This document shows, piece after piece, positions 24,561-36,850 of a stretch of DNA of 64,000 nt. Position numbers and translations under genes: made by a program. Positions within the stretch are counted from its first letter, which is position 1. The number at the start of each line of letters is the position of its first letter. The notes beneath the pieces were generated by a model. That model did not search any database. It was not told the origin of the DNA and was given only the letters and a program-made list of their open reading frames with translations. The DNA is taken from assembly GCA_019722365.1 (NCBI GenBank), contig JADFUC010001123.1, positions 1 through 64,000 of the forward strand. The letters are read 5' to 3'. The stretch is from Lithospermum erythrorhizon (taxonomy: Eukaryota; Streptophyta; Magnoliopsida; Boraginales; Boraginaceae).

Positions 24561-26159
24561 ATATAAATGCGTTTGGTGTATGTAGTTGAAATTTATCTAC
24601 ATTTTAAATTTAAATTTAAAATCAAGAACTTTTTTATATTATATTATTGTTTATAAACCGAAAATCGACCGAACCGAACCGACATCAACGAACCGATTCA
24701 AACCGAATTAATTTAGGCCGAAATGGTTTATCTATTTAAAAACCGATATAGATGGAATTTCACACAAAAGAATTTAAAATAACGGTCGAGCAGAGCCAGG
24801 AAGCGAAAACATCCCTATCTACTATTATTCATCAATACGAAAAACGTGATTTAATCTCAAAAATCCATTTCTCCTTGATTTATGAAACTAAAATGCTCCA
24901 AAGAATGGAACAAAAAAAGTGCATTTGACTTGAATGGCTTCATTAAGATAAGACATCTTATCGAGAAGTGTCTACAGCAAAAAGAAAATATAGAGAGGGA
25001 AAAAGGGTTCTAGACAGTTAAGTTCTTTCATATTCCTTGTCAGTCCAAGCCATCTCTCTGTCGGATTTTCGGAATGGGTAATCTGCAGTGGTCTTGGATT
25101 GGATGATCATGCATTATCTCATCATCATCCTATCATTGCACCTTTTTCTGATTCCCCAAAGCTGTTAATTACATGGAAAAAAAAAAGCTTTTCCATCTTT
25201 ATTTTTCATAGGTCGATCACGGCTCAGCGTAGAGGCGTCACGGCGGGATTGGTCAATCATGCGTGTGGGGAAGGTTATACGAAATGTGTCTCGAGAGGCA
25301 ATTAAAATGTGGCCACGTCAAGCATAGCCGAGGTAACCCTTGACAAGAGACACGGCCTTGGATTCGTGACAGTCACTACTGGCGCCGAGGGGGGGGATCG
25401 GCTGGCCGTCTGCCGGGGACGTGCAGGCGGCCGTGTCATTAAGATGTCGCCTCGTGGACCCATCTTTATTTTCCTATCCGTATAGCATGGGGCTTCAAAA
25501 ATCTCTTATTGGCTTTCATGGGTTCGATTTTGCCCTTAAAAAGCTCCATATGCATGAAGTTTAAATTATTTATTGCGTCCCTCATGGAAATCATTTATTA
25601 TGAATAAGGCCCACAAATGACAAATATCGCTTATTTCATTTGTCTTTAAATTGTTGGGAGTTAATTGTTGAAATGCTTCAGTAATTAGGGGTCATTTACA
25701 TTGTGATTTGGTCCACATGGCCCAGATGCGCAAAATGAATTCGCATAATTGAGTATCGGGGTACAAATTGATCTCTAAATAATTTTAGGGACTATTTTTG
25801 AATCTAATTTAATATTTTAGAGAATTATTGAGCATAAACAATTAACTCAAATAATTGTTGGTTTCAATAAAACAAAACATTTAGAGAAATGTAAAAGGTG
25901 AGAGATATATAAAGTGAATATTAATAACATGATAGAAACGGTAATAAATATTTGATACGTGAAAACTTAAAAGAATTTAAAAGTAAGAGAAGAAGTGACA
26001 ATGTTACATAATCGTTGAAGCTTCTATAGTAGAACTTATTCGAGAGGGCTTGAGTGGTCTTAAGAATGGTTCGGGTAGGGAGTTGAAAATAGAAATATAA
26101 ATGCATCTCATGGATCATTATATATTATCTCCATTTTACTCCTCAATTTAGATATAGAA
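24561..26159. other. Intergenic spacer, no gene recognised
   Basis: Contains ACCGAACCGAACCG-type simple sequence at 24655-24720 and a GC-rich patch at about 25220-25460 that includes a GGCCACGTCA G-box-like word near 25310. The 68-codon frame at 25099-25305 has no recognisable domain. The GC-rich patch resembles plant promoter/5' DNA, but no coding exon follows. Confidence 0.4.
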
Positions 26160-26820
26160 TGAAAAAAATTTGTTGGCTCTTAAATCACCGGGAAGTGGTT
26201 TTTCAGGGTTGTGAGGAGGACCCTCTTCCTAGAGATTAGTTAGCGCGAGGTTTGTGGTGTGCGAAACGTCTTTATCGTATGTATTTACATTCACATCGTT
26301 CAGCGGCAGCTCTTTTTGGAACTAGTCTTTTTTCTTCTTGGCGGAATCTCCCATCATGGAGGCAGGGGGCTATCCAGCGTTCTGATTTTGATTGATTAAG
26401 TAACCCTTTCAAAAGTCGCCGATTCTACTTAGATCCTCGATCTTATATAAATGGATGAATTTCTTCATACCATTTCCTTTTCCATCAAAAGCACTCTTCT
26501 CGCTACCTATTCAAACTCTCTTTTTCAAATGGATATTTAGGGTATAGATCTTGAAACCCGGTCAGTATCCATTTGTCAGTAGATACATCTATCGATAGAA
26601 TATATCTTTATATGGATCTATCTCCATATCTCTAAATATGGAAGAACCAATACTTAAAGGGCGTAACCGGCGGAAGGTTACTTTGTCCCCGACATTGTTC
26701 TCCGGCGATAACAATAAAAATTGATACGAATGATCAATTATTTCAACACGGATGGACCTTCTTTAATTTGAATGTGAACTTCTAGCTCTTCAGATCAATT
26801 GTATAACTCTATTTAGATTT
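26160..26820. other. Compositionally distinct block, origin unclear
   Basis: This block has more even base composition than its AT-rich flanks. One plus-strand frame near 26261-26395 stays open for 40-odd codons and includes SAAALFGTSLFSSWRNLPSW. It has no start or recognised family. The texture resembles organellar (mitochondrial or plastid) spacer DNA, but no organellar gene could be identified, so this is only a suggestion. Confidence 0.25.
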
Positions 26821-26856
26821 CGTATTGTAGTTACTTTCCTCTGTATTAATCATTTC

Positions 26857-26858
<2 letters not shown>

Positions 26859-26931
<73 letters not shown>
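26859..26931. repeat. (AT)n microsatellite
   Basis: Uninterrupted AT dinucleotide run of about 36 units. Confidence 0.98.
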
Positions 26932-26932
<1 letters not shown>

Positions 26933-27380
26933 TAGTTGAAACACTGACGAAATATACTTTTAGTTATATACTTTTTAGTTAGTCCTCTGTCATATTAATT
27001 TAATTGATCATCTAGTAAAAAAATTTATTTTATTATAATTGATCGTTTACTTTATCAATTTAACTTTTTACATTAGAATTTAAAAAAATTAAAATTTATC
27101 TCATAATATTCTTATTTTTATTAGTTAATCTTGTTTTCTCTTTTTAAAAATAATAAAACTAATTATTATCTTAATAAAATATATTTTTGAGACGGATGGA
27201 ATATCAAAGTTCTATATTATCTCTCATTATTTCAACTGGTGTCACATGCCTAATGGACATTGGTACTTATCCAACCACTATTTTAATCCAACTCAAATCA
27301 TTTCTTCTGTGGCAACTGTCTTAATGAAATCTCCCAAACAAAATTGTTTGAGCCAATTTCTTTTTTTTTCATAAAATGTA

Positions 27381-27480
27381 ACACTACGGAAAAATGAGCG
27401 TCGGTATTGATTTATGTTATTAATGACAAATTCTTTAGCCCGTCGGCGATACTACAGCTACGATACTTGATTCGGCGATG
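27381..27480 (+). other. Possible isolated CACTA-like terminus
   Basis: CACTACGGAAAAATGAGCG at 27381 looks like the end of a CACTA element (CACTAC..GAAAA). The matching inverted end was not found, so this may be a stranded end or chance. Confidence 0.3.
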
Positions 27481-27764
27481 GTATTTATTTTCTCAATTAT
27501 ACCCTTGTCATTAATAATATTGACAAAAAAATTCAACATTAAAATTAATATTCATTCAAAGCATGTTAATGATATATGTGTAACTGCAAGAAATATTTTA
27601 TTATTTATAATGTATGCGCACCAATACAATAAAATTCCTTTGGAAAAATCCTTCTAGGTACAAAAATAATTTATCAAAATGATTGGAGTTCGACTATCAA
27701 TTGATTGTTCTCTAAACGAATTGCTGACTTCTTGAGATGGTGGACTTGGATTTAATTATAATAA

Positions 27765-30480
27765 CCGGTCATGCATCGGTCGGTGGGTGGGACCGGAGAT
27801 AGTATAAATAATTTGAGAATAAAATCGATCGAGACTAGTGATATATGAGTAGTAGTTTATGTCATGGGAAATTTTTTTTCATTTGGAATCGGTTTTCGTT
27901 GAGATTTAAGTACTGAGCTGGAGAAATTAGCAGCAGAGCGGGGACTCGAGCTATTTTAAATATCTTTACCCGTCCACTTATCCTCTTTTCGTCGTAAATT
28001 GACTCATCACCAATACCCTTTTAAGGTTTGGCGAAAATCCGCAGCAACACACAAGCGATAAATTTTCTTCCCGTTTCTCTTGATTGTTGCTTTCCAGCTG
28101 AATCGTTAGTTGAATATCTTCCCTCGTAAATGCTTCTTTTGAATTAAGGTAAGAAAGTTCAAATCTTTTGGGATATTTCTTGGGTTTGACATAGTTGACT
28201 TTTAGTTGACTTTTTGCTAAATTGAATTTAATTGTGTTTAAGTTTGTTAGTTAATTCATGAGTTAAGATGTTGTTTTTGAGGTTTATGGCGATAGTTGAC
28301 TTTTTCCTAGGTTAGTTGACTTTGTGGACTTTTTATGAGACTTTTTAAAATGTGTAGGGGGTTAATTAGGGACACTTATTGTAGTTGTTGTAAGGTTAAA
28401 TTGTGATTTACTGTCGATTGAAGGAGTTAGGTTGAAAGTGTGATTAGTAGAGATGAGTAGTAATTGAGATTTTGGAGTATAGGTTGTTAATTATATGGAC
28501 TTAGGGGTTATATAAGATGACTTATAAGTTGATTTTGAAATATTAAAGTGATAAAATTGGAAATTTTGGGGAGGCCGTTTGGGTTGTCAAGCCAGGATTG
28601 TTATTTAGTTGTCTTATTAAATTAGATTTGGGCAGTTTAGCAAGTAGTTCACTTAGAGTTGGTAATGTATATTCTAGGCCTTAGTATAGTAGTAGGTTTT
28701 GATTGTCTTTAAAGATTGTTTTGTTAGGCGTTGATCATGGAAATGGCGATTCACGAGTGATTGTGATTCCTTGAGAATTTGTGGTAGCTAGAAGAGGGTG
28801 AGAGTACTTATCTCACGGGTGCTACATTACGTACTTACTTTAAATTGTGTGAAACGTATCATTGTGGTATGATTATGCTTAAGAATAGCATCGTATCGTT
28901 GTTGTATGATTAATATTACGATTCGTTTGTGCGAGCCATGATATGATTATGTGATTGTATTTACGTGGCGTTGAAGATTTGCTTGAGGTAAGTAATAGTT
29001 TGAACTCTCAACTTAAGTTTCTTGTGTTATGTGGCCTTGTCGGCATTTAAATTAAAATTGGCCTTGGCCAGTATACGTAATTTTGTGGCACTTGCCGTGG
29101 TTGATTGATTTTTGATTGTGAAGGGCGTTTTAGTACGTGTGCTTTGATATTGTTGGGAATAGGTAGTTAGTTGTTGGGAGGTGTTAGTTGGAGTTATCGT
29201 GACTTTGAGGTGAGGAAGCTTGAGTATTAGGATATGATCTATAGTTGGGATGATTAGGGTTAGGTGAGAGCTACTCGCTTCCTTGCGAGGATATGTGACA
29301 GCTATTGGCGTTATATCTACGATAAAAAAGTGCGGTTTGGCTTATCTTTGCGGTATAAGTGCGGTTTGGCCTTATACTTGAGGTATAAAAGAGTGGTATG
29401 ATTATCTACTTAAATCAACTTTCTTTGTGTGCGTTGTTGGTGTTGGCCTTATACTTCGGTATAAGTGCGGTTTGGCCTTATAATTCGGTGTAAGTGCGGT
29501 TTGGCCTTATCTTTAGAGTATAAGTCTTGAGTTTGGCGCTTATCTTCGGTATAGGCGGTATGATTATCTATGATCACTTTGTTGTGTTGCATTGTTGGTG
29601 TTGGCGCTATACTACGGTATAAGGCGGGTATTAATTGATTGGTCCATTCCTACTTGGTGTTGAGCCAGTTGAGCGTATGCTTGGCGTTAGAGATTGGTAT
29701 AATTGTGGAGGTATGAGAGATTGATGGTTTGATCACTAGAGTTATAATTAAATGGTTGAGTCTTTGTGATTTTTATTAAGGTGATTGTGTGCACTTACAT
29801 TGAGACTTTGTATTATATCTTGAGATGTTATGCAGGAGGCTTGCTTTTGGAATTCTATGATATGGCCTTTTTAGGTAGTCGGGTATATACATATTTTATT
29901 CATATTTGACTACTATATCCTATTGGTAATTTCGTATGAAGCAACTTTCACCCACGTATTTAAGTTTTAAATTTAAGCTTCGGCGAACACACGCTATTCG
30001 TTTTGGACGGCATTCGTTTGTGCAGGGTTGTGAGGCGGGCCGATTGAGTCGAGGGGAGGTTGTTTGAGTTTATATTCGGTGGCTAGGTAGTGGCGATGGG
30101 TAGGCGAGATCTGGCGGTCGTTTTGTTGTGTTGTCAACCGTTTTAGCGATTGTTGTATTTCATTTTTAGGACTTTAGCCTTGTAGTGATTATTTGTAATC
30201 GAGGAATCACATTTATTTACTCGGTTAGCCCGACATTCATCTTTTTGAGATATGTTAGCCTTATATATATGGAGTCGGTTGGCCCCAGTTAGATATGTAC
30301 GATGGTTTGTAAATTTTTAAAAGCGTTTTACAGGAATTTTAAGTGTAAATAAAACTTTTTTGGATAAGCGTGTAGTTCTTTAAGCCGGAGTCGTCCATCG
30401 ATTATGGTGACTTCTGAGGTGTTGAGGATTATAATGATTCTCACCTCAGGCGGCCGACTGGGGGCCAGATGCGCGTAATA
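27765..30480 (+). repeat. LTR-like repeat, copy B
   Basis: Begins with an AATAACCGGTCATGC and GGTCGGTGGGTGGGACCGG region and ends with GGCGGCCGACTGGGGGC near 30455. Copy C, immediately to the right, has the same landmarks in the same order: GGTCGG.GGTGGGACC, GATAGTATAAATAATTT, GGTAAGAAA near the start, a GAGAGGTGAGTACT-like segment, the hairpin array, CATTTTATT.ATATTTGACTA, and GGCGGCCGACTGGGGC at the end. There are no internal ORFs of note. It shares its middle with copy A at 7.7-11.1 kb. Interpreted as an LTR of a large gypsy family. Confidence 0.6.
29300..29640 (+). repeat. Hairpin minisatellite in copy B
   Basis: About seven imperfect units of TGCGGTTTGGCCTTAT and an inverted repeat. The cleanest hairpin is 29448-29465, CTTATAC-TTCG-GTATAAG, a perfect 7-bp stem with a C(TTCG)G loop. 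Others carry TACG or degraded stems. Confidence 0.85.
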
Positions 30481-30514
30481 ATAACCGTCACGTTTAAAAA
30501 AAAATTTAATTTTT

Positions 30515-32985
30515 CGGTCGGCGGTGGGACCCGGGGATAGTATAAATAATTTCGATGATAATATTATTTCGTAAATTTTTTTAGCCGAATTACATTTATA
30601 ATTTAGTAGTTTTGCTATGGAAAATTTTATCTTTGGAATCGGGTTCGTTGAGATTTAAATACGATAAAGGAGAATTAAAGTTTTAAATATCTATCGACAA
30701 CTATCTTAAATGCGTTTGATATCATGTAACTTAACCTGCTCTGAGGCCGAGATATTACTTTGATACATAAAAATTTCATTTTCATTTCTCTCTTCGATTG
30801 TCGCTCGAACTCAAGATCGGTTGTAGAATATCTTTTACTCCCATCGTTCTCTTGAGTTAGGGTAAGAAATTTGAGTCTTCGAGATATTTCTTGGGTTTGA
30901 TTGACTTTTCCATAATTCAATTTTATGATGAATCTTAGTTGGATTTATGGGTTACGTGATGTATATAAGTGATTAATTCGTGATTTCGTGGTCGTTTGAG
31001 GATGTTATGGCTGGGTTGACTTTTAGGTTTCGGTTGACTTTTTGGGTTGATATTTTTCTAAGACTTTAAATGTGTAGGAGGTTATTTTGGGACCTTATTA
31101 TAGTTATTGTGATATTAAATTGGTGATTTAAAATTGATTAAAAGGGAATTAGGTTGAAAAAGTGGTAATTCGAGTTACTGAGTTATAATTGATATTTAAA
31201 TTATAGGTTTGTTTAATTATGGACTGGCGATTAACTAGAATGACTTATAAGTTGATTTGTAATGATAAAGTGATAAGATGGAATTTTAGCGAGGGGATGT
31301 CGATTGGGTTGTGTCGATGGGATTATAATTCGATAGTTTGTCGAGTAAATGAAATTTGTTTAGAGATAAGTTTAAGAGTTGGTTATGTATTATCTTCTAG
31401 AGCGCCCGGTATAGTAGTAGGTCTTGATTATACTTTACATAGTGTTGTTGTTTTCGTGGAAAGAGGCGATTACGTATTGTGTTAGCGGAGGAGGTTTTAT
31501 AATAGTAGCTTCTTGAGAGGTGAGTACTTGCTCTCGCGGGTGTTACTTTGCGTATTCATTGTTATAAATTGTGTGAACATGTTATTGTGTTATGATTACG
31601 TGAGAATGACATACATGTAATTGTTATATGATTGTAATGATTATATTACGGCGTTGAGGGGTGGCAGGGAGTAAGTAATAGCTTGAACTCGACTTATATT
31701 TCGATTTCTATGGCCTTGTCGGCTTGGCAATGATTTACGTGACTGCTTGGCGATTGTGTTGACTTGCTGATTGTGAGATGTTTAGGCGTGTGCTTGGATA
31801 TTGTTTAAGGAGTAAGAGTAAGTTATTGAGAGGTGATAGTTTAGAGTTATCTATGACTTGAAATTTTGACTTGAGTATGTCGAGTTTGACCTATGTTGGG
31901 ATAATTAGGGGTTGGGTGACTCTTTCTTGCGAGGATATCTGACGATATGTGCCTTATACTTGAGTGTATAAGAGCGGTGTACTTATACTTTGTGTATAGG
32001 CGGTGTGCCTTATACTTAGTGTATAAGAGCGGTGTGACTTATTGTACTTAGTGTAGTGCGATGTGCCTTATCTTTGTGTATAAGTACTGATTGTCCCTTA
32101 TCTTTTGTATTATGAAATGCGGTTTTGGCGCCTCTTTGCGGTGATATAAGTCTTGAGGTGATTAATGGGGGTAGTCCGTTCCACAGAGGTAGGCCAGTTG
32201 AACATCGCATTAGAGGTTGGTATCTTGGTGGGGATATGAGAGATAGGAGGTTTGATGACTAGAGTTTTTTAATCGTTGTTGAGTAAAATTTGATTTCTTT
32301 TTACGAAATTGTGTGCTTCTTGAACACTTCTAATATATCTTACGTATGTTATGTGGGACTTTCTACATTGGAATAAATTGTTGTATGACCTTTTTAGGTA
32401 GTCACGGATATATATGTATTTTATTCATATTTGACTATTATATTATTGATTGCGACTTAAGTTCGTGTGGTAAGTTTACCCACGTGTTAAGTTTAAACTT
32501 AGCGGATTATACTTTTTCGCGTTGGTAGGCGTTTCATTGTGCAGGGTTGGTAGTTGAGCGAGGTTGTTTGAGAGTTTTACGCCAGTGGCTGAGTGGCGTA
32601 GGGTGGCGAGAGGATCCTGTGATGCGATTTTGATGTGTTGTCAAGCTGATTTTGATTGTTGTATTTTCCTTTTGAAACTTTAGCCTTGTCGGGCATTGTC
32701 ATTTGTAATTAAAGTCTGATAATTACTCTCTTTTTGTAGCCTTTCCGGCATTCTTGTTTATTTGGGATATGTTGTATATATATGGAGTTGGTTGGTTAGA
32801 TATCGCTTTGATGGATTGTAAAGTTTTTTTAAAAATTTGTGATTATTTGGAAATATTATATCTAATCCTTATTTTTGAAGAAGCAGTAGTTTAAAGGCGA
32901 AATTAGATGGCGGTTTTGGTGATTACAGTGTTCGGGATTATAATGACTCTCACCTCGAGGCGGCCGACTGGGGCGGAACTAGATC
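30515..32985 (+). repeat. LTR-like repeat, copy C (tandem with B)
   Basis: Collinear with copy B and abutting it, so two LTR-sized repeats lie head to tail without an internal coding region. The 81- and 88-codon open frames inside (30675-30920 minus, 31219-31485 plus) have no counterpart frames in copy B and are chance. Confidence 0.6.
31940..32130 (+). repeat. Hairpin minisatellite in copy C
   Basis: Stems CTTATAC/GTATAAG at 31953-31972 (loop TTGAGT) and 32009-32027 (loop TTAGT), plus degraded units. The stem is the same as in copies A and B, but the loops differ. Confidence 0.85.
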
Positions 32986-32989
32986 TGAG

Positions 32990-34640
32990 AGTGTTCATTA
33001 ATGTAGTCTTGAACTTGATTTGAGGGCTTTGAATGTCTTGATTTGGGGGCTATTGTCTGCAGTTGGACTTGATTTGATACTGCAGACCGTTGTATGATCT
33101 AAAATTTGTGAGGACATGAATTTGTTCTTTAGAAACCATTATATGATCTCTCGCTATATTTGGTTGGCCTCAATTTGGAGGTGAGGGCTGGATAGGAGTC
33201 TAAATCGATGTGATCGATGTTGGATAGAAGACTTGAGTCTTTGGACTTAGATGCTTGACTTGGATATCAATTAAAGTCGGGGAGCATAACGAGCGTATAT
33301 GCAGTATGGTACATGCAGAAACGTCTTAGTCTATAGACTTAGGTCGTGAGACTTGGACTTGCTTTGGATGTTGTGTCTAGCAAAGGGACATACTTAACTT
33401 GATGCAAATGCAATTTAGTCGTATGTAAGAACATTCTACTTTGATCTTAGTCTTTATCCAGTGGATATACTTACATCAGCATCGAGGAGGTGCTTTAGCG
33501 GCTTATTCGGTATTTCACGATAGATAGACACTGAGCATTGCCAAGCTTAATCACTTAGGTTTATTTGATTGTGAGATCTGAATGATCGATTCTCATTAGT
33601 TTTTTTGAAGTCTTGATCCACGAAATTACTACATTTTTATGCAGTAATTTAACCTTGTACCTAATTATGAGCGCCTATTTTGGTTTGAAGTTGAAGATTT
33701 TTACATGTGTAGGCAAATTTCTTGATTTAGGCCCTTTTGTTAGAACATAGGTTGAAGGTTGATCATTTTTCTCTAAATAAGCAACAATCTTCATAGGTTT
33801 TCTATGAAGGAAATACCTTTTGAGACGTTCCTTATGCTTACAGAATTAAAAGCAAGAGCTTTTTTTGTATTTTTTTGTATTTTAGGGGATGAGGCACTTA
33901 CAATGAAATAAGGGGGGGGTATTTAGAGGCTTTCGGGCTCTCTCTTCGATTAGTTCGATTCATAATCCACCGCAGGATTACGATCTTAAGCTGTTGAATT
34001 TTGATGTAAGATCTAGCTTAAATCGGATATTTAATATAATAGCCTCATTTTCCCAAAATCAAAGCGACTTTTTGCCCCAAATCATGAACATTCTTTCTTG
34101 ATTAAAACATACGGTTTCCCAGTTAACCTATTTTCTATCGGGCCGCTAATTTGAGCTCGTTTTATTAGGAAACCTCGTTTTTAATCGAGTTTTCTCCACG
34201 AAATATTATTTTAATCGTAAATTTGAGAATCACATTTTAATATTATAATTAGGTTTTATTAATGAAGTAGAAACCCTGTTTCTCACTAATTAATTTCATG
34301 TAGCTAAAAACTATAGGAAACCCGCCAATTTACACGTGTATGATTTTTAATTGGAGTTCGTCCGAAGCCCTAATATCCCACTCGTCACAGTTACGACCTT
34401 TAATTAATTTATTAATAAAACCCTCTTAAATTAGAGTTTCATAATTTGGTAAATTAGAAATTTTGTACATCTATAATATTAGTCCTTAGTTGTCATTGAT
34501 TTAGGACCCAGACAATATCAAAATTAAATGTCTGTGATGTTTTCTAGTAATGTAATAAAATGGGAGAATGATATATTCCTTGTTTCTAATTATAAACAAT
34601 ATACATTCAAGGTAAAAAATGTGTGACATTTTAAAATCCT
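32990..34640. other. Unclassified, repeat-like spacer
   Basis: No coding frame of note. 33000-33120 has internal echoes of CTTGATTTGA and TCTGCAGTTGGACTTG-type words. 33880-34480 resembles decayed non-coding repeat DNA. No element could be named. Confidence 0.4.
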
Positions 34641-35335
34641 CCAGCAGCTAGTAGGCATTTAGGGGGGTGCGGGGTCTGGTTGATATTTTGGTGTTCTAGG
34701 AGAAGGGCAAGTGTCGCATCAACAGCAATGGCCATAGATAGAGTCTGTCATGTTTAGTCTTATTAATTAGTTTTGTTGTGTACAGAACTTATCTTCTTAA
34801 ATTTTTTACTTTTGGCTTGTGGCATGTTTTCCAAGATCATACCATCAAAACTCATGTTATATTAATCATTATTTGTGGAATTTGCAGTGAACGTACATAA
34901 AAACAGTTAGAAAAAATAATGAATTGGAGAAGTATTCATTCATGCTGAATGGGATTCAATCAAGTAGCTATATTAATAAGTATACACTACACTTAATAGA
35001 ATACATTTTTTGTTAATGCATGTTCAAGATAGAATTTTAAAAAGTAGTTAAGCTTTAATTTTGGGGTCCAACTGATCAATTGTTTAACATGGAACCGTAT
35101 TCATTAGCATCCACAAACTTTAATAATCCTTTTACATACTGAAATGAATGAATCATATTATAAACTACAAAAGCATGAAAATAAAAATACCCAAGAACAA
35201 GGAAATATTCTGACCCAAAGTAAATTGGAGTATTATTTAAATTTCCCATGGCTGCGCCTCCTAAGCTATTATTCATCCTCCATATTCTTGCAACTTTATT
35301 ACTATTGCTCCTATCTAATATAACTCCTCAAATTC

Positions 35336-35343
35336 TATATAAA
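35336..35343 (+). promoter_or_regulatory. TATA box of FPF1-like gene
   Basis: TATATAAA lies about 145 bp upstream of the ATG at 35488, a normal distance for a plant core promoter with a 110-120 nt leader. Confidence 0.6.
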
Positions 35344-35487
35344 GCCTCCCCTCTACTCAAATTTCCAACAAGAACAACATAATATCCATTAGCAAACTGT
35401 ATGTAACACCTTATTATTAACAAATAAACTCCCATTATTTCACAACCCATCATTTTTCTTGCTTGATATTATTAGCTCAACAATCCC

Positions 35488-35771
35488 ATGTCTGGAGTTT
35501 GGGTATTTAAGAACAACGGTGTCGTTAGGCTGGTGGAAAACCCCGGTGAGTACACCGGAATCGGCCGGCGCAAAGTATTGGTACATGTCCCTTCAAATGA
35601 GATAGTAACATGTCAGTTCTTGAAGAAGTATGATCTGACCTCCTTCAATTCCACAAGAGATCCACTGTTCATCTCATCTCTCTACCAAGAGATTTCAACC
35701 AATTTAAGTCCATGCACATGTTTGACATCGTTGTTAAAAATCGAAACCAATTTGAAGTTAGAGATATGTAA
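35488..35771 (+). pseudogene. FPF1-like (flowering-promoting factor 1 family), frame-broken
   Basis: FPF1-family proteins are small (about 105-115 residues), single-exon plant proteins linked to flowering time, gibberellin response and cell elongation; their biochemical role is not known. The start [20 protein letters not shown], then [14 protein letters not shown], is the family N-terminus. The conserved C-terminus is also present but in another frame: 35637-35771 reads [20 protein letters not shown], then [14 protein letters not shown], and ends in FEVRDM and TAA. Between them a short SVLEE (35613-35627) is in the second frame, and the conserved LGWERYY segment, roughly 30-40 nt, is missing. 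The reading frame from the ATG instead runs to 35781 with an unrelated tail. It has a TATA box upstream and an AT-rich downstream region. It is either a recent pseudogene or a gene damaged by small consensus deletions. No intron explains it, since there are no GT-AG borders around the gap. Confidence 0.85.
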
Positions 35772-35781
35772 CAACAAGTGA

Positions 35782-36750
35782 GTGTATGTGTGGGGATTTG
35801 TGTGTTTGAGTTATTGTAATGAGATAGATATATTCAGTGGAGGAACTAGGGGTATGGGAGTAATAGTGGTTCTTAATTTTTTGAAAAAATTAATTTTATT
35901 AAGCATTTTTCTAAAAATTATATATAGTTATTCTTTTAAAATTATATTCTTTCCATAGAATTTTATATTTTAAGCTATAAGTATGATGTCGAATGTCAGT
36001 ACTTATTTAAAAATTCTGGTTCCGTCATTGAATATATTTTTTTTTTTCTTTTTTTGGGTTTTTATTAGTGTTCTAATTTGTAACCTTGATTTGGGTTCCA
36101 GTGTGTGATGATAATGTTCCATTTTCAATGTTGTATGGACTATGGAATTTATGCAGGATAGATAATAAAATAAGAAAGTGGGTTTATTTCTTATGGATTA
36201 TCAATGTGTACAATACAGTCTACCAGATATGTAATTACATACCTGAGCAAGTGAGCATGTAAATGTCTATCAGGATTCTGCATTTCTACTGATTAGAAAG
36301 CCTGTGTTTGAGTATGGACTTGTAGATTGATGCATCTAGCTATGTCATCGTGTGTATCTTTTGCATTTTAATTGTTATTATGACTTTTTTTTTTCTTATT
36401 TGTTAGCAACTTGATTTTTTTATTTCTTATATAGTTATTGACAGTTAAAAACTAATTTATTAGATCAAAATTTATGAGGTTTAATTAGTTAAATTAATGT
36501 CCAATCAAAAAATTCCAAGTAGTATTTGGATTTATCAGAGTTCGACATTTGATAATTAGGATTTCGGATAATTTCTCCAATTAAATTTATAATATAATAT
36601 ACATAATTATAACTCTAAACAACTTTTATTATTTGAAAAGTAATATTTTAATATATCTTACTCTTTTATCTACATAGTAAAATGTGTGTATCAATACATT
36701 TCATAAATAAGATTATAACTAAAATTTAACATTTTAACTAATCACAAAAT
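35782..36750. other. AT-rich downstream spacer
   Basis: Probable 3' untranslated region and spacer of the FPF1-like gene. There are poly-T runs near 36030 and 36385. No other gene is seen. Confidence 0.5.
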
Positions 36751-36751
36751 C

Positions 36752-36850
36752 AACCTAGCTTAGTGGTTAGTATGGGATTTACACCTACATGAATGTCATG
36801 TGATCACATGTTTCAATTCCTGACATAAAGACACATATCACAATGCTATT
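36752..36850 (+). repeat. tRNA-derived SINE-like trace
   Basis: CCTAGCTTAGTGGTTAG near 36762 resembles a polymerase III A box as found at the head of plant tRNA-derived SINEs. TGTTTCAATTCCTG about 45 bp later resembles a decayed B box (GGTTCGAATCC). It is too diverged to be a tRNA gene. Confidence 0.45.

Noticed and set aside
31219..31485. 88-codon plus-strand frame as a small gene
   Set aside because: Located inside LTR-like copy C and not preserved in the collinear copy B.
36762..36830. Possible tRNA gene
   Set aside because: A-box-like start but no foldable acceptor stem or intact B box; kept only as a SINE-like trace.
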